Source of the DNA: Scatophagus argus
Taxonomy: Eukaryota; Chordata; Actinopteri; Scatophagidae
Length of the DNA: 64,000 nucleotides
Direction: 5' to 3'
NCBI RefSeq assembly: GCF_020382885.2
Contig: NC_058508.1
Span: 10,081,917-10,145,916 of the forward strand
Shown here one piece after another: positions 1-10,080 of this stretch (position 1 is its first letter; each line of letters opens with the position of its first letter). Below the pieces are notes generated by a model. It saw only the letters and a program-made list of their open reading frames with translations, was not told the DNA's origin and did no database searches. The translations under genes and the position numbers were made by a program.

Positions 1-934
1 ACAAACACAAACACATACAAAATACAATAAAGATTACTTGTTGATTAGCGGAACAAATACAGGACAACAAAGTGGCTGCTGAAACTACAGTAAAAACACT
101 AATAATAATAATAATTATGATCAATAACAATAATAATAATTGTTCTAAAGATTTGCAAGAATAATGTCTGTGTTTTTCTCTTCTCATTTATTGACTCTAT
201 GATCAGCTGTTCTCAGTGATCTCAAATATAGTTTTCTTTATTTTATTTTGTTAGTCCAAGTTTCAATTCCTGAGCAGATTTTTTTTCCTGAAAATATTAA
301 AAATCTTTTCTGCTAACCAGCAGCATCAGACTGAAATCTTCATACTTTTTACATGATCCTGGCTGCTGTCACTGTATTTCTGTGTGCAGGAAATACAGCA
401 GGTCAATCAATAGATGAATTAAATACAGTGAATACAAGAAGTTGTGCTCAGAAGTAATTCATGAATGTGATGTAGGAGATGCTGAGAGTAAATAAATTCT
501 GTGAGGAAAACAGTTCATATCATATTTCATGTTTGTTTTAATCACTTGACAACATGCTGAACACACTGTAAACATGGTTCCTTTTGCTTCCATCAGTGCA
601 CATCATCATTGTTAATGCAATTCTGATTTTAGTTTAAACGCATTTTCATTAAGAATAATGATGAGATTTGCCATTACGTAAGAAGCAACAGAATGTTATA
701 ATAGAGTATTAAACTGCTGTTAAAACAACACATTGAGGGATTGGTGGTTTACAGTAAAATCAAAGATTACAGCTGCAGGGAAATTATCAAAATGTTCCAG
801 CTGAGAGTGATGAAGTTAAAATATCGCATGTAAATCAGAGGTGATTTCCAGGCATGTTTTCACTCTGCAGATATAATAACAGTCAACACACTCTTCTATT
901 GGCTACAGTCACACCAACATTGATGTTTGATGGT
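1..934. other. Intergenic flank (B-type 3' flank running into A-type 5' flank)
   Basis: No gene seen. The stretch resembles 7190-7990 (downstream of B2) and 54490-55310 (downstream of B14), so a B gene probably lies just left of the window. The last 150 bases are the conserved upstream module of A-family promoters, including a GCAGATATAATAACAGTCAAC block and an inverted CCAAT box (ATTGGCT). Confidence 0.6.
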
Positions 935-974
935 ATGCAAACTCAGTGAGCTTCCTTGTTCCTCAGCTATAAAA
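935..974 (+). promoter_or_regulatory. A-family VH promoter: octamer plus TATA box (gene A1)
   Basis: Octamer-like ATGCAAAC at 935-942 and TATAAAA at 968-974 lie 94 and 61 bases before the A1 start codon. The same pair sits at the same offsets before A2, A4-A9 and A11-A13 (octamer starts 4251, 17797, 20895, 25042, 30366, 33786, 37553, 50884, 55859, 62052). Octamers bind Oct-1/Oct-2 in immunoglobulin promoters; the eighth base here is C rather than the consensus T. Confidence 0.8.
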
Positions 975-1028
975 ACTTCACATCAGGCTGTTAGTGGACT
1001 TCACAGCACGTCAGTTTCAACATAAACC

Positions 1029-1452
1029 ATGTTTTCTGTAGCTCTGCTGCTGCTGTTGGCAGCTGGATGTGAGTCTTTGTGGATTTGTCAAAGTCAGCAG
1101 TTCTTCTTTTGCAGTATAACTTGATCATTTGTTCCAAAACATTTTCTCTTTTCACCAGGTGTGAAGTGTGAACAGTTGACACAGCCAGCCTCTGTGACTG
1201 TGCAGCCAGGTCAACATCTGACCATCACCTGTCAGGTCTCTTATTCTCTTGGCTACTACACAGCTTGGATCAGACAGCCTGCAGGGAAAGGACTGGAGTG
1301 GATTGGAATGAAAGATACTGGAGCTTCATACTACAAAGATTCTCTGAAGAACAAATTCAGTATTGATTTAGACTCTTCCAGCAACACAGTGACTCTAAAT
1401 GGACAGAATGTGCAGCCTGAAGACTCTGCTGTGTATTTCTGTGCCAGAGACT
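1029..1452 (+). CDS. IGHV: IGHV segment A1 (family A), intact
   Basis: Immunoglobulin heavy-chain variable segment. Leader exon 1029-1068 encodes MFSVALLLLLAAG and ends at a GTGAGT donor. The intron is 1069-1158 and the V exon 1159-1452 opens after CACCAG. The spliced frame continues into C-V-K-C then EQLTQPASV. Framework landmarks are all present: [21 protein letters not shown], and AVYFCAR. CDR1 is one codon shorter than in most family members (SLGYY against SLSSYY). The frame is open to the RSS. After RAG joining to D and J it would form the antigen-binding domain of the heavy chain. Family membership is seen directly; function is inferred from intact parts. Confidence 0.93.
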
Positions 1453-1491
1453 CACAGTAACACAAACCATCAGTGGAGCTGAACAAAAACC
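1453..1491 (+). other. 23-RSS of A1
   Basis: Heptamer CACAGTA (1453-1459), 23-bp spacer, nonamer ACAAAAACC (1483-1491). The last heptamer base is A, not G. Confidence 0.93.
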
Positions 1492-1927
1492 CCTCAGTGC
1501 CTGAACACTTGGAACATGAAGTCACCAGAGGAGGAGCCCTCAGACCACTAATGATTTCAACACCAGCTCACTGTGAAAGAGACAGATAAAGCAGAGGAAA
1601 GTACAAAGGAATATAATTATCATATTACACAATATAAATATTATTAACTATACAGGGGAGGCATCTTCCACAAAGTGTCTCTTCCTTCTGACTCACAATA
1701 GTTATAAGTTCACTAAACCAGTTCTCCTCAGCCTATATATTTCCTCAGATTATATTTTTCTCTTGAAATTTTTTTTCAAAATTTAATCAATATTAATATT
1801 AATATTAATTATTCCTTTTGTGTTGTTTTGTGTTCCTTTTTTCTTTTTTCCATTTACTTTCTACCATTACTTTCAGATGTCCTGAAAATGGTCTGACTTA
1901 TGAGCACCACACAGTGAGGAGGAGTCA
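1492..1927. other. A1-B1 intergenic
   Basis: A-type 3' flank (shared with A2, A4, A5, A7-A9 and F1) followed by AT-rich sequence and the CTGAAAATGGTCTGACTTATGAGCACC stretch, kept here as short motif CTGACTTATGAGC, found upstream of nearly every B promoter. No gene seen. Confidence 0.6.
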
Positions 1928-2001
1928 ATGCAAAATGTCTTCCACCTCTACTTATGTGACTGCAGAGAGGAGGACAGAGAACAGTGGACACACAGTTTAA
2001 C

Positions 2002-2438
2002 ATGATGGACTATAGGACAGGACTGCTGCTTTTAACTGTCTGCTGGGCAGGTGAAGAATTTTTCTAAATCTCTTTCGTGATAACATGAATTACATCCATT
2101 AATTAATGTAACTTTTATTTTTGCTTTGCCAGGTGTTGATGGTCAGACTCTGACAGAATCTGAACCAGCTGTTAAAAGGCCTGGAGAATCTCACAGATTG
2201 ACCTGTACAGCCTCTGGATTCACATTCAGCAGCTACAGGATGTACTGGGTCAGACAGGCTCCTAGAAAAGGACTGGAGTGGGTTGCTTATATCAGATATG
2301 ACAGTAGCTACATCTCCTACTCTCAGTCAGTCCAAGGCCGGTTTACCATCTCCAGAGACAACAGCAGACAGCAGGTGTATCTGCAGATGAACAGTCTGAA
2401 GACTGAAGATTCTGCTGTTTATTATTGTGCTCGAGACT
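2002..2438 (+). CDS. IGHV: IGHV segment B1 (family B), intact
   Basis: Leader exon 2002-2050 (two in-frame ATGs, [16 protein letters not shown]), GTGAAG donor, intron 2051-2132, V exon 2133-2438 after a CCAG acceptor. Spliced protein runs [20 protein letters not shown], then [20 protein letters not shown], and ends AVYYCARD. Framework 2 has an Arg where the rest of the family has Gly (APRKGLEW instead of APGKGLEW), which could weaken the turn. Octamer variant ATGCAAAA is at 1928-1935, 74 bases before the ATG instead of the usual 80, because six bases present in the other B promoters are missing. No TATA box is evident, as in all B genes. Confidence 0.92.
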
Positions 2439-2477
2439 CACAGTGACTGGAGTTGGTGGAGCAGCTGTACAAAATCC
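2439..2477 (+). other. 23-RSS of B1
   Basis: CACAGTG (2439-2445), 23-bp spacer, ACAAAATCC (2469-2477), the standard family-B signal. Confidence 0.93.
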
Positions 2478-4250
2478 TACAGGACTGATCTGTAAAGCTC
2501 ACTGAGCCTCACTGAGCCAAACCATTTTATTTATTTTTTTGTTTGTTTCATGTATTTTACAGAGTATTTTTTTTAATACAAAATTATCTTAAGTCCTTAA
2601 AATTGTTCTAGTCAAAAATATTCATAAACATTAAATACAATAGAGATGAAATATTTGAATACAACATAAAAGAACGTTAATTTCTAAAAATAGAAATGCG
2701 ATCACTGAAACCATAATAGTCATAATCATAAGACTAATGTAATCAAAAAAAAAAAAAGAGAAATTAAACACAAACACAACAGACTGCTGACTGAAACACA
2801 TCAGTTTGAAAGTTGTGCTGAGTGGCACAAACTGCTGTAACACTGAGTTCATTTCACATGATTCATGTCCTCAGGTTACGATATTTAAAATGGTCCAACA
2901 CACAGACACTTGATGATGATTACTTGATTATGATTACTGAACACCTGATTACTGCTTTTGGTGACTTTAAAGTTACAAATCATGAGAAATATTAATAGTT
3001 CCACATAATTAAACAAGAAATATAGTTCCACACATCTCCATGAGTAGGAAATTCTGGGCCTTCACATGTCACAGTTTGTTTTTTTGAAATTACAGTTTAA
3101 TTTGGAAATAATAATGTTAACATAACTAATGGAATGCAAAAGAATAAACAAATAAGCTATAAGCTTTTTGACACAAAAACACAGAGATAAAAATGGTAAC
3201 ATTTATTAATGAAATAAAATATTTTGAAATGATTTTGCATTTTATCACGCAGGTTTCAGGTCCTGAGCAGCTGTTTCTCTTTAAAGGCTCCAAGTTTCAG
3301 ACAGCTGCAGACACTGAAAACATTAAAATTTTTCTTGTAAACCAGCAGCATCAGACTGAAGCTTCATACTATTTACATGATCCTGGCTGCTGTCACAGTA
3401 TTTCTGTTTGCAGCAAATACAGAAAGCGAATAAACAAATGAATTAAATGCAGTGAATACAAAAGCTGTGCTCATGTATTAGAAGTAAATAATGAATGTGA
3501 ATTGGGAGATGCTGAGAGCAAATAATTTATCTGAGGTTCACATCATATTTCATGTGTATTTTAATGATTTGACAACATGTTAAGCACACTTTAAATATGG
3601 CTCATGGAAAGAAACTTTCTTCATGGTTGCTCCTTTTGCTTCCATCAGTGCACATCATCATTGTTAATCCAATACTGATTTTAATGAATGTGTTTCAGAT
3701 ATTTTGTTATAATGACATTTTTCAATTGTTCCAACTGAGCATGTAATGAAGTTAAAATACCATGTAAATCAGAGGTGATTTCCAGGCATGTATTCATTTT
3801 GCAGATATAATAACCGCAACGCTGTAAAGACAAAACTTCCATGAACTTCCAAAACGTCCATATCATTGATTTCTAACAACAGTGACAGTTCATTTCAAAA
3901 TCAAAAAATAAATGTTTTTCCTCTTACTTTCAGTGCAATTTGAGATGCCGAGCTCTTTTATATTCAGCTTCTTCATGTTAAAGGTACAGTTTAACTCAAG
4001 GAAAAACAAAAAACAAACAAATATCAAGTGACGTTTTAAAGAAGAAAGCTTGTTGTAAAATGACTGAAACACATTTTAAATATGATGTGAGCTGTTTTCC
4101 TCACAGAATTGATTTCCTCTCAGCATCTCCTACATCACCGTCAGAAATTTCTTCTGAGCACAATTTTTTGTATTCACTACATTTAATTCATTTATTGATT
4201 GACTTACTGTATTTACTTACTGTAACAGACCAACATTGATGTTTGATTGT
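2478..4250. other. B1-A2 intergenic with an inverted block
   Basis: No gene seen. The first kilobase is a B 3' flank also found at 12650-13550, 16690-17560 and 19830-20640. The conserved A promoter module begins near 3745 but is broken off near 3815. About 430 bases of other sequence follow, ending in an inverted copy (about 4070-4215) of a block that reads forward at 52503-52640. The octamer/TATA core of A2 resumes at 4251. Confidence 0.6.
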
Positions 4251-4344
4251 ATGCAAACTCAGTGAGCTTCCTTGTTCCTCAGCTATAAAAACTTCACATC
4301 AGGCTGTCAGTGGAGTTCACAGCACGTCAGTTTCAACATAAATC

Positions 4345-4771
4345 ATGTTTTCTGCAGCTCTGCTGCTGCTGTTGGCAGCTGGATGTGAGTCTCTGTGGAT
4401 TTGTCAAAGTCAGCAGTTCTTCTTTTGCAGTATAACTTGATCATTTGTTCCAAAACATTTTCTCTTTTCAACAGGTGTGAAGTGTGAACAGTTGACACAG
4501 CCAGCCTCTGTGACTGTGCAGCCAGGTCAACGTCTGACCATCACCTGTCAGGTCTCTTATTCTCTCAGCAGCTACTACACAGCTTGGATCAGACAGCCTG
4601 CAGGAAAAGGACTGGAGTGGATTGGAATGAAATATACTGGAGCTTCATACTACAAAGATTCTCTGAAGAACAAGTTCAGTATTGATTTAGACTCCTCCAG
4701 CAACACAGTGACTCTAAATGGACAGAATGTGCAGCCTGAAGACTCTGCTGTGTATTTCTGTGCCAGAGACT
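4345..4771 (+). CDS. IGHV: IGHV segment A2 (family A), intact
   Basis: Leader exon 4345-4384 (MFSAALLLLLAAG, Val4 replaced by Ala), intron 4385-4474, V exon 4475-4771. The frame is open through [48 protein letters not shown] and AVYFCARD. Both disulphide cysteines and the framework-2 Trp are present. The core promoter (octamer 4251-4258, TATA 61 bases before the ATG) is intact, but the normally adjacent upstream module has been displaced by about 430 bases, so expression level may differ from its relatives. Confidence 0.92.
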
Positions 4772-4810
4772 CACAGTAACACAAACCATCAGTGGAGCTG
4801 AACAAAAACC
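4772..4810 (+). other. 23-RSS of A2
   Basis: CACAGTA (4772-4778), 23-bp spacer, ACAAAAACC (4802-4810). Confidence 0.93.
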
Positions 4811-5651
4811 CCTCAGTGCCTGAACACTTGCAACATGAAGCCACCAGAGGAGGAGCCCTCAGACCACAAATGACTTCAACACCAGCTCACTGTTAAAGAG
4901 ACAGATAAAGCAGGGGAAAGTATAAAGGAATATAACGATAATATATAATATAAATAATATTAAATATACATTGGAGGCATCTTCCACAAAGTGTCTCTTC
5001 CTCCTGACTCACAATAGTTATAAGTTCACTAAACCAGTTCTGCTCAGCCTCTCTTGATGGTCGACTTTATCAACTTGAATAAAATGAAATAACTGAATTA
5101 CTGCTGAATAAAGATCAAAGGAGCCTGATCATCTTTAGCCTCATAAAGAGGTGTACCGTGCGTGTGCGTGTGTGTGTGTTTGTCAGTGAGAGGTGAGTTA
5201 AAACAACACCTGTCGCCTCATTTTTGTCAGTTTATGTCATTTCAAGATTTTTTTTCACAGTGATTCTGGTACACGTCTGTTTAATTTTGATGTTTTCTGC
5301 AATTTGCTGGAGGATAAAATGGAAACACTGAACACATTTGAAATTGCCAGTTTTAAAGTTTAGAATTGTTTGGTTGGTATCACAACTCCTGCAATGTTTA
5401 CCAAGTCCAAGAAACCCTCTGAAAAAATCCTTTTCTCACATGAATGCAGACAGGATGAAAAAAACTTTTAGTTTTCTCCACAAATCTTCTTTTAAGCAAT
5501 GCAAAAGAGGTTATTATTATTTCCTTGCCTGACTAATTTATTTATACTGAAAGAAAAACATTGGTATTCAAGACATCCATGTATTGAGGGTTGTATGTTT
5601 CTCTTGAATTGTTTTCAAAGTTTTATAGTCGTATATTATATTCGTAAGACA
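4811..5651. other. A2-B2 intergenic
   Basis: A-type 3' flank, then a short GT-rich run near 5162-5180, then a block (about 5210-5640) that recurs before other B genes (22080-22480, 28560-28880, 47450-47770). No gene seen. Confidence 0.55.
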
Positions 5652-6382
5652 TGATAAGATAAGTTAAGATAAGATGAACTTTATTGATCCCACAGTGAGG
5701 AAATTCACTTGTCGTGGCAGCTCACAAGAACAGAAAAAGAGTGCAAAAAGCAAGAAGTGTGCAACAGCTACAGTTACAGTTTTAGAATGTAACAGAATAT
5801 ATATATATAAAGGTAAAATAAATTAACAAAGTAAAAAGTACAGCAAACACAGTACAATATACAGCTATATATAAGTCCTCATAAGAGAGGAAAAACAGGA
5901 CTAGACCGTTGAATTATATAGTCTAACCACAGTGGGAACAAAGGTCCTGCAGTAGCGCTCCTTCCTACACTAAGGGTGTAGCAGTCTGCCGCTGAAGGAG
6001 CTGCTCAGAGCCTCCACTGTCAGATGCAGAGGGTGAGAGGTGTTGTCAAAGATGGATGTCAGCTTGGCTAACATCCTCCTCTCACCCACCTCCTCCACGG
6101 AGTCTAGTGGGCAGCCCAGGACAGAACTGGCCCTCCTGACCAGTTTATTTAGTCTCTTCCTGTCCCGGTCCATGCAGCCGGGTCCCCAACAGACCACAGC
6201 GTAGTGAATAGCAGAGGCTACCACAGAGTCATAAAAAGTCCTTAGGAGGGGCCTGCACACTCCAAAGGACCTCAGTCTCCTCAGAAGGTGGAGGCGACTT
6301 TGGCCCTTCTTGTACAGGGCATCTGTGTTATGTGACCAGTCCAGTTAATGGTTGAGGTGAACACCCAGGTACTTAAAAGTCC
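5652..6382 (-). mobile_element. LINE 3' fragment (non-LTR retrotransposon)
   Basis: On the minus strand 6260-5970 encodes the C-terminal end of a fish LINE reverse transcriptase: LLRTFYDSVVASAIHYAVVCWG, quoted in part as FYDSVVASAIHYAVVCWG, then LNKLVRRASSVLGCPLDSVEE and ERRMLAKL. The + strand left edge carries the AAGATGAACTTTATTGATCCC-type 3' tail, as read backwards. Strongly 5'-truncated. The right edge joins the upstream flank of B2. The clade is uncertain, but it is the same type as 61160-61850. Confidence 0.8.
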
Positions 6383-6433
6383 ATATTATGAAAACGGTCT
6401 GACTTATGAGCACCACACAGTGAGGAGGAGTCA

Positions 6434-6441
6434 ATGCAAAA
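6434..6441 (+). promoter_or_regulatory. B-family octamer variant (gene B2)
   Basis: ATGCAAAA, 80 bases before the B2 ATG, inside the conserved GAGGAGGAGTCAATGCAAAA block. The same site starts at 12092 (B3), 16133, 19263, 22561, 28950, 32078, 36274, 40439, 43327, 47826 and 53743. The eighth base is A in every B gene. Confidence 0.75.
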
Positions 6442-6513
6442 CTCAGATGTCGTCCACCTCTACTTATGTGACTGCAGAGAGGAGGACAGAGAACAGTGGA
6501 CACACAGTTTAAC

Positions 6514-6952
6514 ATGATGGACTATAGGACAGGACTGCTGCTTTTAACTGTCTGCTGGGCAGGTGAAGAACATTCACTCATCATAATTTGTTGTTGGAAT
6601 TTCAGTTATGATAACAGCTCACATGATTTCTTCTTTGCTTTGTCAGGTGTTGATGGTCAGACTCTGACAGAATCTGAACCAGTGGTTAAAAGGCCTGGAG
6701 AATCTCACAGATTGACCTGTACAGCCTCTGGATTCACATTCAGCAGCTTGTATATGCACTGGGTCCGACAGGCTCCTGGAAAAGGACTGGAGTGGGTTGC
6801 TTATATCAGATATGACAGTAGCTACATCTACTACTCCCAGTCAGTCCAAGGCCGGTTTACCATCTCCAGAGACAACAGTAGACAGCAGGTGTATCTGCAG
6901 ATGAACAGTCTGAAGACTGAAGATTCTGCTGTTTATTATTGTGCTGGAGACT
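6514..6952 (+). CDS. IGHV: IGHV segment B2 (family B), intact
   Basis: Leader exon 6514-6562, intron 6563-6646, V exon 6647-6952. Protein: [57 protein letters not shown], ending AVYYCAGD (Gly instead of Arg after the Cys-Ala pair). The intron has no in-frame stop, so an unspliced transcript would read straight from leader to V. B2 and its 3' flank are nearly the same as B14 and its 3' flank (from 53823), marking a large duplication. Confidence 0.92.
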
Positions 6953-6991
6953 CACAGTGACTGGAGTTGGTTGAGCAGCTGCACAAAATCC
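6953..6991 (+). other. 23-RSS of B2
   Basis: CACAGTG (6953-6959), 23-bp spacer, ACAAAATCC (6983-6991). Confidence 0.93.
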
Positions 6992-8420
6992 TACACGACT
7001 CATTTCTCACTCTGATGGAGTCCAAACAATGTATTTATGCTTTATACTTCATTTTAAATTGCAAATGCAAGTGATCTTTTAAAATGAATTTAATGAGTTA
7101 TGAGAAGTTTTTTATCTTAAATTTCATTTATATTTTTAATAAAAAATACGGAATGTCCTGAAAGTGTTCATGAGAAATTTTGTTATTCAACAATACACAC
7201 ACATGCACAAACACAAACACATACAAAATACGATAAAGATTACTTGTTGATCAGAGGACCAAATACAGGACAACAATGTGGCTGCTGAAACTACAATAAT
7301 AACACTAATAATAATCATAAGTATGATCCATAACAATAATAATAATAATAATAATTGTTCTAAAAATTTGCCAGAATAATGTCTGTGTTTTTCTCTCCTC
7401 ATTTATTGAAAGGAGACTCTATTATCAGGTGTTCTCAGTGATCTTAACATTCAAATGTAGTTTTCTTTATTTTATTTTGTTAGTCCAAGTTTCAATTCCT
7501 GAGCAGCTTTTTTTTCCTGAAAATATTAAAAATCTTGTCTGCTAACCAGCAGCATCAGACTGAAATCTTCATACTTTTTACATGATCCTGGCTGCTGTCA
7601 CTGTATTGTTGTGTGCAGGAAATACAGCAGGTCAATCAATAGATGAATTAAATGCAGTGAATACAAGAAGTTGTGCTCAGAAGTAATTCATGAATGTGAT
7701 GTAGGAGATGCTGAGAGTAAATAAATTCTGTGAGGAAAACAGTTCATATCATATTTCATGTGTGTTGTAATCACTTGACAACATGCTGAACACACTGTAA
7801 ACATGGCTCCTTTCGCTTCCATCAGTGCACATCATCATTGTTAACGCAATTCTGATTTTAGTTTAGATGAATTTTTATTAAGAATATTTGCCATTACGTA
7901 AAAAGCAACAGAATGTTATAATAGAGTATTAAACTGTTGTTAAAACAACACATTGAGGATGGTTTACAGTAAAAGATTACAGCTGCATGGACATTATCAA
8001 AATGTTCCAGCTGAGTGTGTAATGAAGATGAAATATCAAAAGGTTGAAAAGATTATGAAAAATATTTTTAATTGAAAATGTTTTTATTGTTCTTGTTGTT
8101 TTTTAAACAGTATAGTTTCGGATGAGCAGGAGTAAATGATGTCAACAAACATTCAGTTGACTGGTGATACATGAGTATATTAAGAACAAATGAACAGTGA
8201 AAATGTTGGCAAAATCATCAAAAAAGATTTCCCTCCCAACAAATGCATGATTTTTTTTTTTAGAGACACAGTAGCACAATATTGCGTTATTATTTTACTG
8301 CTCTAAAATCAATTCAATAATAACAATAACAACAACCACAATAATGATGATGATTTTGATAAAGATAATAATAATACATGCTATTCAAAAACAATATAAG
8401 TAAAAAACAATATAAGTAAT
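6992..8420. other. B2-cassette 1 intergenic with deletion scar
   Basis: No gene seen. 6992-8038 matches 54300-55745. At about 8039 the A promoter module is cut off in ...GAAATATCAAAA and joins sequence that in cassette 3 lies near 56966 (TTATGAAAAATATTTTTAAT). An A gene of about 1.2 kb has therefore been deleted here, with AAAA/GAAAAGG microhomology at the join. Confidence 0.65.
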
Positions 8421-8423
8421 TTG

Positions 8424-8498
8424 CAGAATCTCACAGATTGACCTGTACAGCCTCTGGACTCACATTCAGTGACTACTGGATGCACTGGGTCAGACAGG
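8424..8498 (+). pseudogene. Family-B V fragment (framework 1-CDR1-framework 2)
   Basis: About 75 bases match B-family V exons: [24 protein letters not shown] when read in frame (seen as [14 protein letters not shown]). It stops at CAGACAGG and joins directly to a SINE. There is no leader, no framework 3 and no RSS. The same fragment and join recur at 26546-26621 and 57372-57446, so the fusion predates the cassette duplication. Confidence 0.8.
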
Positions 8499-8795
8499 AA
8501 GTCAGAGGTTTGAGAAGCGCCTTGTGACTGTTGGTTTGCCGGTTCAATTCCACCCTGGACTGGCAAGAAAAATTTGGATGTGGTGGACTGAATGATCAAT
8601 GCTCTCCACCTCCAATTAGCTGGCTGATGTGCCCTTGAGCAAGGCACTTAACCCCCTCAATTGCTCCTCAGACACCTGACATGGCAGCCCACTGCTCCTG
8701 TGTATTTCACTGCATGTTGCATGTGTGTGTTCAGTTAGTGGTGGGTTAAATGTAGAGAAAGAATTTCAGTGTATGTAAAAGATATACTGACAAAT
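8499..8795 (+). mobile_element. tRNA-derived SINE, cassette copy 1
   Basis: tRNA-like head with B-box-like GGTTCAATTCC, then the fish SINE body motifs CCCTTGAGCAAGGCACTTAAC and GTGGGTTAAATGTAGAGA. The first part of the head is missing at the join with the V fragment. Copies are at 26622-26920 and 57447-57750. Confidence 0.7.
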
Positions 8796-9495
8796 ACAGT
8801 TTGAGGTTCTGAAATATTTGAAGTGAAAAGTAATGTTGCAGTTCCCTTGATAAAACACTAGATGGTAGTCAGTGTCAAGTTTCTGTCTCCTCTGTCACGT
8901 TAAACTGACTCATATCTGCTCGTCTAACTGATCTTAACTGACTGACAGTCGAGTTTTATACTCACACCCTTTGTGACCTCGCTTTACCACAACACTAACA
9001 GAACATTTGAAGTGCTGGATCAACATGTTTGAGAAGTTCTGAAGCCTTTCAGGACTTTGAAATCAAACTTTGGATTGGATGATGACAAATTAACAATGAA
9101 ACACATTTCATTAAATCATATAAAAAACATATTTATCAGTGTGTTGGGACACTTTATCATGACATCACAACAATGCCTGCACTTAGGAGAAGACAACATT
9201 ACTGTAATTACAACATTACTTCAACCAGAGTGAAAATGTTTCCCTAATATGCTTTGCATTCTGCAATAATCAGATAATAATCTTCTAATTTATTCTGGGA
9301 CATCTAATCTTTTTTTTACATATTAAATCCCAGTAGCATGACAATTTTGCTAAAGTAATCATCTTGTTAGTGAGGTTTAGGTCCACAGAAGGTCTTTTAT
9401 AAAAATATGTTCTTTAGATAAAAGCACATCTGGTGTGATCAGTCGATCAGACACACTGATTGCAAACTGATTTAAATGACAGATTATTCAGCGAC
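8796..9495. other. C1 upstream flank
   Basis: No gene seen. Shared with 26920-27607 and 57750-58444. Contains GTCAGTGTCAAGTTTCTGTC, also found in the 3' flanks of B6-B10 and B13. Confidence 0.55.
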
Positions 9496-9503
9496 ATGCA
9501 AAT
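9496..9503 (+). promoter_or_regulatory. Consensus octamer of C1
   Basis: ATGCAAAT, a perfect octamer, 98 bases before the ATG. The same perfect site precedes C2 (27608-27615) and C3 (58445-58452). No TATA box is evident. Confidence 0.8.
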
Positions 9504-9593
9504 AAATGTTCCTCATAAGGAACTGAAGTGTGTGCGTCTGTGTGTCAGTGAGAGGACAGAAGAGCTCACATCAGTTCAGCTTCAACATCAGCC

Positions 9594-10041
9594 ATGTTCT
9601 CTGTAGCTCTGATGCTGCTGCTGGCAGCTGGATCCTGTGAGGAGCTTTAGTGGATTCACACTAATAAACACATTAAAAACACTGAACAGTCAGATGAATG
9701 ATGGAGATAATGTTGATTTGTGTTTCCACAGGTGTGAACAGTATTGATCTCATCCAGCCAGACTCAATGGTTGTGCAGCCTGGACAGTCTTTGACCATCA
9801 CCTGTCGGCCGTCTGGTTATTCTGTGACTGATAGCAGCTATGCAACAGGTTGGATCAGACACTGTGAAGGAAAACCAATGGACTGGATTTTCCATATGTG
9901 GGGTGGTGGCAGCTTTTATCAAAATGATGCTCTGAAGAACAAGTTCAGCTACAGCAGAGACACTTCTGCTGGAACAGTGACTCTAACAGGACAGAATCTG
10001 CAGCCTGAGGACACAGCTGTTTATTACTGTGTACGTCAACC
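9594..10041 (+). CDS. IGHV: IGHV segment C1 (family C), intact
   Basis: Leader exon 9594-9636 (MFSVALMLLLAAGS), intron 9637-9731, V exon 9732-10041. Protein: CVNSIDLIQPDSMVVQPG, LTITCRPSGYSVTDSSYATGWIRH, ending AVYYCVRQP. Framework 2 reads WIRHCEGKPMDWI, with an extra Cys where other V genes have Ala or Pro, and PMDW for GLEW; this is conserved in C1-C3. CDR1 is long (SVTDSSYA). Frame, splice sites and RSS are intact. Confidence 0.92.
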
Positions 10042-10080
10042 CACAGTGACACAAACCACCAACAGACCTGCACAAATACC
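10042..10080 (+). other. 23-RSS of C1
   Basis: CACAGTG (10042-10048), 23-bp spacer, ACAAATACC (10072-10080). Confidence 0.92.

Noticed and set aside
991-1182. A 63-residue minus-strand open frame over the leader and intron that recurs at every A gene (for example 17853-18044, 20951-21142, 33842-34033).
   Set aside because: It is the antisense of the conserved A promoter edge, leader and intron. Conservation is explained by the V gene itself, and no independent start context or codon pattern supports it.
1331-1525. A 64-residue Cys-rich minus-strand frame over framework 3 and the RSS of A genes (repeated at 4650-4844, 21297-21491, 34185-34379 and others).
   Set aside because: Antisense shadow of the V exon; the cysteines arise from reversed Ala and Ser codons.
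3193-3441. 82-residue + frame downstream of B1, with a partial relative at 13332-13520.
   Set aside because: Part of the repeated B 3' flank; the relative breaks frame, and the block at 280-420 and 7490-7640 is not open. No family resemblance.
8520-8560. tRNA-like sequence with a B-box (GGTTCAATTCC), also near 26670, 48890, 49080 and 57490.
   Set aside because: Internal promoter of SINEs; no complete cloverleaf with acceptor stem, and the body continues as SINE.
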